Numbered from the stretch's first letter, positions 1-6,612 are shown. The stretch: DNA of 7,990 nucleotides from Bacteroidaceae bacterium (GCA_900770705.1 CAAGLF010000100.1:1-7990); one strand, 5' to 3'. The notes: generated from the letters alone by a model not told the origin. Translations and numbers: made by a program.

Positions 1-195
1 CCTTTCAAAAGTATTTTTTAACAACGGACGAACGCCTCGATCCGCCCCACCGCCACCCCACTCCGCCCCACTGCCATACAGCCCCTGGCGCGGTTCTGCT
101 GAGCAAAGGCCCCTATCCGCAGGAACACCCGGCAGCAACGCGGGAAAGGGCAGTCCCCGGCAGCGGGAGAACCAGGCCTCGGCAGCAAACAAACC

Positions 196-283
196 GGGCA
201 CCAACATCACCCAGACTGGGCACCAGTTTGCACGACACCGGGCACCAGTGTGGGCTAAACCGGGCACCAGTATAAACCGTCAT
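196..283 (+). repeat. Tandem array 1: four units with exact 22-bp period, core GGGCACCAGT
   Basis: The core GGGCACCA starts at 196, 218, 240 and 262, exactly 22 bp apart each time. Three of the four continue as GGGCACCAGTnT; the first reads GGGCACCAAC. The remaining 10-12 bp of each unit vary, although A and C dominate near the unit ends (for example AAACC and GACACC). One period before the first core, at 173-180, stands CAGGCCTC, which looks like a degenerate or boundary unit because the same octamer occupies the same register in the array at 6179-6266. The period is close to two helical turns and is not a multiple of three, so it does not encode a peptide repeat. Function is unknown. Confidence 0.85.
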
Positions 284-302
284 ATCCGCCAACTGCGGCA
301 CA

Positions 303-324
303 CCTGGCCGCAACAGCGGCCGGG
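303..324. other. GC-rich hairpin in the intergenic region
   Basis: Positions 303-311 pair with 316-324 around an AACA loop, with the core GGCCGC-AACA-GCGGCC and one G-T pair. No T-tract follows on either strand, so it is not a standard intrinsic terminator. It lies 20 bp right of the 22-bp-period array. Such hairpins can arise by chance in GC-rich DNA. Confidence 0.35.
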
Positions 325-429
325 AATTACCGGGAAGAAAGGCCGAAACAGGCGGCCATTCCGCTCGAAGCGCCCCAGGATTCAGCTCATTTTCAGCATA
401 AAGCATGTAAAAGAAAGAGCCGACACCAC

Positions 430-468
430 AAAAATATCGGGGACACTCCGGTGTGGAGCGTCCCCGAT
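430..468 (-). terminator. Intrinsic terminator of susA
   Basis: Read on the minus strand, a long GC-rich stem (436-449 pairing with 455-468, one A-C mismatch at 445/459) with a 5-nt loop is followed by ATTTTTGTGG. This is a textbook rho-independent terminator. It lies 88 bp beyond the susA stop, and no susB-like gene lies between them, so susA looks like a single-gene transcript. On the plus strand no T-tract follows the stem. Confidence 0.85.
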
Positions 469-555
469 GACCTTAAGAACTTTTACCTGTGGAGCGACTT
501 TCCCAAGCCACTCTTGACCTTTCTATTACCTATCTGTTACTTAACCTAATCTTAT

Positions 556-2415
556 CTATTGCGTTTGAAAATCCAAAACAAGTATGCCTCTGGCGGGCAG
601 CGACAGCTTCTCTGCCGTCAGGCCGACGCGCTGTCCGCTGATGATGTCGGTGGCAGCGGGGGCAGGCAGCACCTCCCTGTAGGGCGCCAGTTCCACGTCG
701 GCAGGCTGGCTGGAACCATTGATGAACACCGTGCAGGTGCGTCCCTCGCACGAGCGGGCGTAGACATAGGTGGTACCGCGGATGGCAAAGTGGGTCAACC
801 GCCCCGTAGCCACGGCCTCATTGCCCTTGCGCCATTGCAGGAGGCGGCGCGTAAAGTCGTGCAGTTCAGCCTGCAGCGGGGTCCGCTCTTCTGCCAAGAA
901 GGCATTCTTGCCGCCTTCATCGGGCATTCCGCCCGGGAAGTTCTGGCGCAGGTTTCCGTCGCCACGGGACTTGTCGGCGGCCATACCTATCTCGTCTCCA
1001 TAGTAGAGCTGGGGTATTCCGCGCAAGGTCAGCAGCAGAGTGAGGGCCTGCTTGTAGCGCGTCACATTCTGCGCTGCCGCCTCATTGGGGGCAAAGCGCT
1101 GCACATCGTGATTGGTGAGGAAGGTGAGCAAATGGTTCGTGTCGGCATAGACACCATCCTGAGAGAGGTACTCGTAGAGGCGGGCAAGCCCCTTGTCCCA
1201 TTCGTTGGTCTCTTCGTCTACCACCGATGTCAGCAAGTACATCAAAGGAAAGTCCATAACGGTCTTCAACTGTGAGTTGCGTGGTGCCGCCAGCGGGCTG
1301 TCCTTCTGCCAGAAACTGACACCGACATTGTGGTTGATCCACGTCTCTCCCACCACGTTGAAGCCCGGATACTGGCGTTCGAGGGCCTGGTTCCAGGCCG
1401 CCATCGCGTCGAAGTCGATGTACGGGTAGGTATCCTGACGTATGCCGTCGAGGTCGGCGTACTCAATCCACCACACGGAAGCCTGCGTCAGGTAGGCCAT
1501 CACGTCGGGATTGCGCTGATTGAAGTCAGGCATCTCGGGCGTGAACCATCCGTCGGCCGACAGCGATACGTCCTCGCGCGAACCATTGGGGTCGGTCAAG
1601 GAGGCGATACGGTAAGTCGTCTGCCGGTACCGGCTGCCATTGTTGAACCAGGTAGAGTCGGGCACGTCGCGGTAGAGGAAATTCTCCACGCCGCAGTGGT
1701 TGAACACGAGATCCATCAGAACCTTTATGCCCTTGTCGTGCGCCGCAGACACCATCCGGCGGTAGTCCTCGTTGCTTCCGAGGCGGGGGTCGGTCTGATA
1801 ATAGTCGGTAATGGCGTATCCGTGGTACGTCTGCTGGGACATATCGTTGATTTGTGTGGGTGTAAGCCACAGCGCCGTTATGCCCAGGTCGGCCAAGTAG
1901 TCAAGATGGTCGATGACACCCTGCAGGTCACCCCCGTGGCGTCCCATCGGTTCCTGCAGGCAGACATCGGGTTCGCGCAGGCCGGGCACGTGGTTGTTTG
2001 CAGCCGAACCATCGGCAAAGCGGTCGGGCATCAGGAGATAAACCACGTCGGCAGAAGAGAACGACTGGCGGCGATGCGGGGCACGCTGCTGCAGTTCATA
2101 GGGCACACGCGTCTGCTTCTTACCCTGACGCAGCAGGATGTCGAAGCGCTGGGGAGCGGCATCGGCCGTGTTGACATATAATATAAGATAGTTTGTATTG
2201 GTCGGACGCACCACACGCTCCACGCGGATATCGGTGGAGGTGAGGGAAACCTCGGCGCTACCTATACCCTCTCCGTGGATAAGTATCTGCAAATGTGGAT
2301 TCTCCATTCCCGCCCACCAGTGCAGGGGATGCACCTGATGTACCACAGGCTTTGTGCCCGCCGCTATGGGCAGCACAGCCAGAAACAGGAGGAGAAGGAG
2401 GACATTTTTCTTCAT
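556..2415 (-). CDS. susA: SusA-like periplasmic neopullulanase/alpha-amylase (GH13)
   Basis: This 619-residue secreted GH13 enzyme should hydrolyse alpha-1,4 links in starch oligosaccharides and pullulan in the periplasm. Residues 1-20 form a signal peptide (MKKNVLLLLL core, cleavage likely after AAG) with no lipobox. An N-terminal beta domain of the cyclomaltodextrinase type (about 22-110) leads into the catalytic barrel, which opens with MPDRFADG at 129-136. The GH13 motifs are complete: DLVFNH (235-240), GIRQD with nucleophile Asp328, VGETW with acid/base Glu357, and TNHD with Asp437. A beta-sandwich tail (about 535-619) ends the protein. Length and layout match SusA of Bacteroides thetaiotaomicron. 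An in-frame ATG at 2526 is rejected: its 37-residue extension would bury the signal peptide, and the predicted promoter lies downstream of it. The gene is divergent from susR. GH13 assignment is near certain; neopullulanase specificity is inferred. Confidence 0.93.
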   Translation of the reverse strand: MKKNVLLLLLFLAVLPIAAGTKPVVHQVHPLHWWAGMENPHLQILIHGEGIGSAEVSLTSTDIRVERVVRPTNTNYLILYVNTADAAPQRFDILLRQGKKQTRVPYELQQRAPHRRQSFSSADVVYLLMPDRFADGSAANNHVPGLREPDVCLQEPMGRHGGDLQGVIDHLDYLADLGITALWLTPTQINDMSQQTYHGYAITDYYQTDPRLGSNEDYRRMVSAAHDKGIKVLMDLVFNHCGVENFLYRDVPDSTWFNNGSRYRQTTYRIASLTDPNGSREDVSLSADGWFTPEMPDFNQRNPDVMAYLTQASVWWIEYADLDGIRQDTYPYIDFDAMAAWNQALERQYPGFNVVGETWINHNVGVSFWQKDSPLAAPRNSQLKTVMDFPLMYLLTSVVDEETNEWDKGLARLYEYLSQDGVYADTNHLLTFLTNHDVQRFAPNEAAAQNVTRYKQALTLLLTLRGIPQLYYGDEIGMAADKSRGDGNLRQNFPGGMPDEGGKNAFLAEERTPLQAELHDFTRRLLQWRKGNEAVATGRLTHFAIRGTTYVYARSCEGRTCTVFINGSSQPADVELAPYREVLPAPAATDIISGQRVGLTAEKLSLPARGILVLDFQTQ

Positions 2416-2442
2416 TTTAGCGATGCTTTCAAGTTTCGATTG

Positions 2443-2474
2443 CAAAATTATTGATATCGCATGAGAGCGAAAAA
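2443..2474 (-). promoter_or_regulatory. Predicted susA promoter (Bacteroidetes type)
   Basis: On the minus strand TAATTTTG (2450 down to 2443) matches the -7 consensus TAnnTTTG. About 18-19 bp upstream a T-run (complement of 2470-2474) can serve as a weak -33 box in place of TTTG. Transcription would begin near 2436, giving a leader of about 20 nt before the ATG at 2415. A weak -33 box fits a promoter that needs an activator such as SusR; that last step is inference. Confidence 0.55.
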
Positions 2475-2485
2475 GCAATTTAATC

Positions 2486-2562
2486 AAAATATAAATACCC
2501 TGGAACCACGAACATCTGAATTTCAAGCTATTACAAATTCAGCCTACGATAAAAATATAAAT
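2486..2562. repeat. Pair of AT-rich direct repeats AAAATATAAAT flanking the inverted repeat
   Basis: The 11-mer AAAATATAAAT occurs at 2486-2496 and again at 2552-2562, 66 bp apart, on either side of the inverted repeat at 2516-2542. The left copy sits just upstream of the susA -33 region, where UP-element-like sequence would act. AT-rich runs match by chance more easily than mixed sequence, but the rest of the window is GC-rich. Confidence 0.5.
2516..2542. promoter_or_regulatory. Perfect inverted repeat, candidate SusR operator
   Basis: CTGAATTT (2516-2523) and its exact complement AAATTCAG (2535-2542) are separated by 11 bp, with centres 19 bp apart, close to two helical turns. It lies between the divergent susA and susR promoters, about 42 bp upstream of the susA -33 region, where a dimeric activator would bind. 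Its use by SusR is inferred from position and symmetry only; the SusR binding site is not something I can confirm from the sequence. Confidence 0.5.
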
Positions 2563-2577
2563 GAATTGAAAGAATGT

Positions 2578-2589
2578 GGGCCCCAGTAT
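2578..2589 (+). repeat. Solo copy of the 22-bp-repeat core at the susR promoter
   Basis: GGGCCCCAGTAT is identical over 12 bp to units at 6201 and 6245 of the second array and has the same strand orientation. Its last base is the first base of the susR -33 box. A second partial core, GGGCAC, begins at 2595, only 17 bp further on, so the 22-bp period is not kept here. Confidence 0.55.
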
Positions 2590-2620
2590 TTGCTGGGCAC
2601 GAGAGAAATCATTACCTTTG
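2589..2620 (+). promoter_or_regulatory. Predicted susR promoter (Bacteroidetes type)
   Basis: TTTG at 2589-2592 and TACCTTTG at 2613-2620 are 20 bp apart and match the -33/-7 consensus. Transcription would begin near 2627, leaving a leader of about 137 nt before the susR ATG. I see no clear riboswitch or terminator fold in that leader, only a small 5-bp hairpin around 2725-2739. Confidence 0.75.
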
Positions 2621-2763
2621 CGAAACAGTGGGGCTTTTCTTGAAAAACACAACCCGGAATGCACTGAAACCGAAACTTCCGCCCGCCCCATCCCCTTCTG
2701 ACACAGACGGAAAGACGCTTCGGGTGCCCCGCCAGGGCAGGTACATTCCAACGCCGACCTACT

Positions 2764-4368
2764 ATGAAACATTGGTTTTTGCTCTTTATAACGGCACTCT
2801 GCTTCGGCCTCCATTGCCAGGCCGACCCCGTGTATGACCCCAAAACCCAGCAACTCTTGCTGCAACTCGACGACGCTGTGCGCCACAAGCAGGACTTCCG
2901 CAACCGACTGGAAGGACAGGCCACCGCGCTGAAAGCCAGGCTCAACAAGGCCGTGGGCAGCGGACGCATAGCCCTCTGCAAGGAACTCTTCCGCAACTAT
3001 GCACGCTGCAGTCCCGACTCTGCACTGGCCTATCTGCGCCAGCTGGAGGCTATGGCTGCCCCCGATGACCCCGACGCCCGCCAATACGTGGCTATCGGCC
3101 GGGCCGAAGTGCTGGCCATGATGGGCCTGTTCATCGATGCAACCGGCCTGCTGCAAAGCGTCGACAGCCGGCAGCTCACACCCGAAACGCGCCTCTATTA
3201 CTATCACATCTGCCGCACCATCTACGGCTGGCTCGACGAGTATATCGAACAGGCGGGGACAAGACAATATGCACAGCTACCCACCGCCGTACTCACCCAG
3301 GCCTACCGCGACTCCATTCTGCCCCTCGAGCAGGACGAGGCGAGCCGCAGGGTGGTCGAAGCCGACCAGCGACTCGTAGAAGGAGACAGCCAAGCGGCGC
3401 TGCAGCTGCTGCGCAAGAATCTGGCCATCGCCCACGGCGACCAGCTGGCCTATACCTATTATAATATGGCCATTGCCTACGGCGAACAGCAGCAGAAGGA
3501 CTCCTGCATTGCCTATCTGGCCCACACGGCGCTGACGGATATGCAGCGCGGCGTGTCGGAATACGAGGCTTTGCCCCGTCTGGCGTCCCTGCTGTACGAA
3601 ATGGACGACGTGGAAAGGGCCTATGCCTACCTCACCTGTGCCCTCGAAGATTCCTACCATTGCAAGGCACAGCTGCGCAACCTGCAGGTTTCCAATGTCT
3701 ATCCCATCATCGACCACGCCTACAAGGACATACAGGCTTCGCAGAACAGGAACAAGAAGATCGTGACTGGCATACTGGCCCTGCTGCTCCTCCTGCTGGC
3801 AGGTATGCTGACTTCCCTCTACAGGCAGATGAAGAAGTTGCGTCAGACGCGGCGGCAGCTGGCAGCGGCCAACGAGGCCCTGACCCAGGCTTACGACACC
3901 TTGAAGCTGACAGACCAGATGAAGGAGGAATACATAGCCCGCTATCTGAACCGCTGCAGGGGCTACCTCGACACACTGGAGAACTACAGGCGTACCATAC
4001 AGAAGCTCATGAAAAACCATCAGTTCGACGAGATGGCACGTGTGCTGAAGAGCGATGCCTACATACAGGAGGAGCAGCAACGCTTCTATGCGGACTTCGA
4101 CAGCGCCTTCCTCACCCTCTTTCCCCACTTCATCGAGCAGTTCAATGCCCTGCTGCAGCCCGAAGCGGCGGTAACGCCCAAGAAGGGTGAGCTGCTCGGT
4201 ACCGAGCTACGTATCTTTGCCTTGATACGACTGGGGGTCACGGATTCCGCACAGATAGCTCATTTCCTCAATTTCTCGCTGGCAACCATCTACAACTATC
4301 GGTCGAAGATACGCGGCAGGGCACGCTGCGAGAAGAGCCAGTTTGAGGCCATGGTGGCCCGGCTGTAG
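2764..4368 (+). CDS. susR: SusR-type inner-membrane regulator (DUF6377-like) with C-terminal HTH
   Basis: This 534-residue protein is built as a one-piece membrane sensor. Residues 1-20 are a signal sequence, about 22-328 form an all-helical periplasmic region with TPR-like helices (for example 205-295), and 333-352 are a strongly hydrophobic membrane segment followed by basic residues. A coiled-coil-like linker covers about 355-385 and a helical cytoplasmic part follows. A helix-turn-helix near the C-terminus (about 494-518, DSAQIAHFLNFSLATIYNYR) has the look of LuxR-like or SusR HTH units. SusR of Bacteroides thetaiotaomicron is a maltose-responsive membrane regulator of starch genes with similar length and layout. 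The divergent SusA gene supports the same role here. No kinase or receiver domain is present, so signalling should be direct. Orthology is inferred from architecture and neighbourhood; another DUF6377 paralogue is possible. Confidence 0.8.
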   Translation: MKHWFLLFITALCFGLHCQADPVYDPKTQQLLLQLDDAVRHKQDFRNRLEGQATALKARLNKAVGSGRIALCKELFRNYARCSPDSALAYLRQLEAMAAPDDPDARQYVAIGRAEVLAMMGLFIDATGLLQSVDSRQLTPETRLYYYHICRTIYGWLDEYIEQAGTRQYAQLPTAVLTQAYRDSILPLEQDEASRRVVEADQRLVEGDSQAALQLLRKNLAIAHGDQLAYTYYNMAIAYGEQQQKDSCIAYLAHTALTDMQRGVSEYEALPRLASLLYEMDDVERAYAYLTCALEDSYHCKAQLRNLQVSNVYPIIDHAYKDIQASQNRNKKIVTGILALLLLLLAGMLTSLYRQMKKLRQTRRQLAAANEALTQAYDTLKLTDQMKEEYIARYLNRCRGYLDTLENYRRTIQKLMKNHQFDEMARVLKSDAYIQEEQQRFYADFDSAFLTLFPHFIEQFNALLQPEAAVTPKKGELLGTELRIFALIRLGVTDSAQIAHFLNFSLATIYNYRSKIRGRARCEKSQFEAMVARL

Positions 4369-4446
4369 GCAAAGATCCCGCCCGCGGCAGCCACCGGAGA
4401 CGGCAATGTCACGTAACGAATTACTCACCACACATTATTATATATT

Positions 4447-6084
4447 ATGAAGAAAAGCATTCTCTGCCTGCTGCTCACGCTGACAGCAGTGCTGGCCAAC
4501 GCCACGGAAAGCCTGTCCCTCGTACCCTACCCCGCCAAGCTGGAGCGGCAGGAGGGGCAGTTCCAGTTCAAGAATCAGGAGACCTGCTACATCGCTCCCT
4601 ATCAGGGCGACAGCATTTGCCTGGTGTTCCACGCTTTCGAGCAGACGATGAGCACCGCTGCCGGCGTACAGTTCAAGCCCGTCAAGCGGGCATCGAAGGC
4701 ACGCTTCGTGCTGCAGACGGCCGACAGTCTCGCTCCCGAAGCCTACCGTCTGCGCGTCACGCCGCGTCAGGTGGTCATTGAGGCAGCCCGTCCTGCCGGC
4801 TTCTTCTATGCCCTGCAGACCCTGAAGCAACTGCTGCCTCGCCACGTCATGGCCGGCGTGGCCGCCCGGCAGCCGCAGCCCCTGACCTTGCCTGCCATAC
4901 AGGTGGACGACAGTCCCCGCTTCGGCTGGCGCGGCTTTATGCTCGACGAGGGACGTCACTTCTACGGCAAGGCCGAAATCAAGAAAATCCTCGACGTCAT
5001 GTCGGTCTACAAGCTCAACCGCTTCCACTGGCATCTGACCGAGGACCAGGGATGGCGCATTGAGATCAAGAAGTATCCCCGGCTCACGTCCACCGGAGCC
5101 TGGCGCCAGAGCAAGGTGCTCGGCTGGGGCGACACCAAGCCCGACGGCCAGCGCTACGGCGGCTTCTACACCCAGGAAGACATACAGGAAGTGGTGGACT
5201 ACGCCCGCGAGCGGTTCATAGAAATCGTGCCTGAAGTGGACATACCGGGTCACTCACAGGCCGCCGTGGCCTCCTACCCCGACATCCTCAGCTGCGACCC
5301 CCAGCAGCCCCACGAAGTATGGCTGTGGCAGGGTATCTCCGCCGACGTCATCAATGTGGCCAATCCGGCCGCAGTGCAATTTGCCAAAGACGTCATCGAC
5401 GAGCTGACCGCCCTCTTCCCCTTCGGATACATCCATCTGGGAGGCGACGAATGCCCCACCGCCAAATGGGAGCAGAACGCCGACTGCCAGCAGCTCCTGG
5501 CCCAGATTGGCTCGAAAAACTACCGAGACCTGCAGATACACTTCTACAAGCAGCTCAAGGACTACATCGCACAGAAGCCGCAGGCAGAGCAGCGCAAGCT
5601 CATCTTCTGGAACGAAGTGCTGCACGGCAACACAGCACCCCTCGGCAACGACATCACCATCATGGCATGGATAGGAGCCGACGGCGCTGCACAGGAAGCG
5701 GCCAAGCGGGGAATGACCACCATCCTCTCGCCCCAGATTCCCTACTACATCAACCGCAAACAGTCGAAACTCCCCACAGAGCCCCACTCGCAGGGATATG
5801 GCGATGAGACCGTCGAAGCCGTATACGCCTACAAGCCCATGCACAACGTACCCTTCCCCCTCCGTGCCAACTACCTCGGCGTACAGGCTAACTTCTGGAC
5901 AGAATGGGTGGAAGAGCCCGAAATCGTGGAATACCTGATGCTGCCCCGACTCGCCGCCGTGGCCGAGGCTGGATGGACACCGGCCGGACAGCGCGACTAC
6001 AAAGGCTTCCGCCAACGCATACAGGCCGACCAGGACTACTACCGCCAGGCCGGACTCCACTACGGAAAGCACATATTCGAATAG
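4447..6084 (+). CDS. Secreted GH20 beta-N-acetylhexosaminidase
   Basis: This 545-residue exo-enzyme should remove terminal beta-linked GlcNAc or GalNAc by substrate-assisted catalysis. A signal peptide (1-19, cleavage after ANA) has no lipobox, so the product is probably periplasmic. The GH20b-type N-terminal domain spans about 22-150. The barrel follows with WRGFMLDEGRHF (161-172), which carries a substrate-binding Arg, HWHLTEDQGWR (194-204), PEVDIPGH (262-269), HLGGDE with the catalytic pair Asp334-Glu335, and aromatic subsite residues near 388, 408, 484 and 487. The stretch PYYINRK (432-438) stands where many family members have a Tyr-x-Asp motif, so Asn436 replaces the usual Asp. The start is preceded by an AT-rich run, normal for Bacteroidetes. 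It lies 78 bp after susR with no visible terminator or promoter between them, so cotranscription is plausible. Confidence 0.93.
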   Translation: MKKSILCLLLTLTAVLANATESLSLVPYPAKLERQEGQFQFKNQETCYIAPYQGDSICLVFHAFEQTMSTAAGVQFKPVKRASKARFVLQTADSLAPEAYRLRVTPRQVVIEAARPAGFFYALQTLKQLLPRHVMAGVAARQPQPLTLPAIQVDDSPRFGWRGFMLDEGRHFYGKAEIKKILDVMSVYKLNRFHWHLTEDQGWRIEIKKYPRLTSTGAWRQSKVLGWGDTKPDGQRYGGFYTQEDIQEVVDYARERFIEIVPEVDIPGHSQAAVASYPDILSCDPQQPHEVWLWQGISADVINVANPAAVQFAKDVIDELTALFPFGYIHLGGDECPTAKWEQNADCQQLLAQIGSKNYRDLQIHFYKQLKDYIAQKPQAEQRKLIFWNEVLHGNTAPLGNDITIMAWIGADGAAQEAAKRGMTTILSPQIPYYINRKQSKLPTEPHSQGYGDETVEAVYAYKPMHNVPFPLRANYLGVQANFWTEWVEEPEIVEYLMLPRLAAVAEAGWTPAGQRDYKGFRQRIQADQDYYRQAGLHYGKHIFE

Positions 6085-6178
6085 TTTCCCCGGCCCCACC
6101 GCAGCACACGACGGCCCTGCCTGCGGCCGATGCCGGAGCCACGTGCCCGCAAGGGCAGGCCTCCACGCCCACAAAGAT

Positions 6179-6266
6179 GGGCCCCACCGTTCCCGACAAC
6201 GGGCCCCAGTATCTGCCAAACCGGGCCCCATCTTCCCCGACAATGGGCCCCAGTATCCACAAAAGC
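6179..6266 (+). repeat. Tandem array 2: four units with exact 22-bp period, core GGGCCCCAGTAT
   Basis: The core GGGCCCCA starts at 6179, 6201, 6223 and 6245, each exactly 22 bp after the last. Units 2 and 4 share GGGCCCCAGTATC. Units 1 and 3 share a different tail ending CCCGACAA, which gives an alternating pattern. Every core contains the palindrome GGGCCC. CAGGCCTC at 6156-6163 stands one period before the first core, as in the array at 196-283, and GGGC recurs at 6267 as the foot of the hairpin stem. Array 1 has A where this one has C in the fifth base of every unit, so the copies are homogeneous within each array. If GH20 transcripts run to the hairpin, this array is part of their 3' untranslated region. 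Confidence 0.85.
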
Positions 6267-6297
6267 GGGCTGAGTCTCTTCCGAAGACTCAGCCCGC
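6265..6297 (+). terminator. Strong 13-bp hairpin, terminator after GH20 (possibly bidirectional)
   Basis: Positions 6265-6277 pair perfectly with 6285-6297 around a 7-nt loop; the arm is GCGGGCTGAGTCT. On the plus strand the tail is CCTCCTTCTG, a poor U-tract. On the minus strand the tail is TTTTGTGG, the same octamer that follows the susA terminator. It may therefore end GH20 transcription weakly, block leftward transcription, or do both. The stem foot continues the 22-bp register of the array. Confidence 0.6.
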
Positions 6298-6387
6298 CCT
6301 CCTTCTGCCCCGGCCCTGCTCCGCCCTTCAGGCGACCCCGAAGCAGGCTGCCAGCACGCCGAATGCTGCGAAAAAAGCCGTCCATAT

Positions 6388-6418
6388 TTTGCCCATTACC
6401 GCGAAACACCTATATTTT
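6388..6418 (+). promoter_or_regulatory. Predicted promoter of the GT90 gene
   Basis: TTTG at 6388-6391 is followed after exactly 19 bp by TATATTTT at 6411-6418, which matches TAnnTTTG except for the last base. Transcription would start near 6425 and give a leader of about 190 nt. This is the only AT-rich island between the hairpin and the gene. Confidence 0.5.
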
Positions 6419-6573
6419 CCAGCATATCCGGTCGGCACAGCACGCCCTGTCCGTCCCGCCCCTGCCGGCGGCAGCCGCCACCATCGAAGCCACGGAAACC
6501 GAAACATCGGGGCGGCCAGCCTCTCCGCGTGCCCCCAACAACAACGGACACCACCCCTAACCCATTCACCACC

Positions 6574-6595
6574 GGCTGCCGGGAGAGCGGCAGCC
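6574..6595 (+). other. Leader hairpin just before the GT90 start
   Basis: GGCTGCCG (6574-6581) pairs perfectly with CGGCAGCC (6588-6595) around a GGAGAG loop. The stem ends 17 nt before the ATG at 6613. No T-tract follows, so a terminator is unlikely. It could limit ribosome access or stabilise the mRNA; no ligand-binding fold is recognisable. Confidence 0.45.
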
Positions 6596-6612
6596 TGCAC
6601 ACCAACCGCCCT

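Larger units (their letters stand above)
1..428. other. GC-rich intergenic region left of susA, no convincing gene
   Basis: No reading frame here looks like a real protein. The frames that stay open are rich in Pro, Arg and Gly, as expected by chance in GC-rich DNA, and they cross the tandem repeat. The stretch holds the 22-bp-period array at 196-283, a small perfect hairpin at 303-324 and several scattered copies of CGGCAGC near 130, 158 and 180. It lies beyond the susA terminator, so it should not be part of the susA transcript. Whatever gene lies to the left of position 1 is not visible. Confidence 0.6.
6085..6612. other. Second long intergenic region
   Basis: The 528 bases between the GH20 stop and the GT90 start contain no convincing gene. 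In order they hold the degenerate unit at 6156-6178, the 22-bp-period array, a strong hairpin, a Bacteroidetes-type promoter and a leader hairpin. Open frames across it are low-complexity Pro/Arg/Ser/Thr translations and cross the repeats out of phase. Confidence 0.6.

Noticed and set aside
6..13. Leftward -7 box (TACTTTTG on the minus strand) at the window edge
   Set aside because: No TTTG-like -33 box stands 19-20 bp upstream and no downstream gene is visible, so a chance match cannot be excluded.
196..283. CRISPR array
   Set aside because: Fixed cores are only 8-12 bp and the variable parts 10-14 bp, much too short for repeats and spacers, and no cas gene is present.
113..517. Small ORFs on both strands over array 1
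   Set aside because: The translations consist of out-of-phase repeat sequence and resemble no protein; one runs into the susA terminator.
2416..2526. N-terminal extension of SusA from the ATG at 2526
   Set aside because: It would place 37 residues before a perfect signal peptide, and the best -7 box lies inside the extension.
5254..6243. Long minus-strand open frame opposite GH20
   Set aside because: It lies antisense to conserved GH20 catalytic motifs and its translation is low-complexity Gly/Val/Leu; long antisense frames are expected in GC-rich coding DNA. The same holds for antisense frames at 1330-2181, 3277-4128 and 4438-5253.
6179..6266. Plasmid-type replication iterons
   Set aside because: A 22-bp period fits iterons, but there is no replication initiator gene, no adjacent AT-rich unwinding region, and the setting is chromosomal with a tRNA and metabolic genes.
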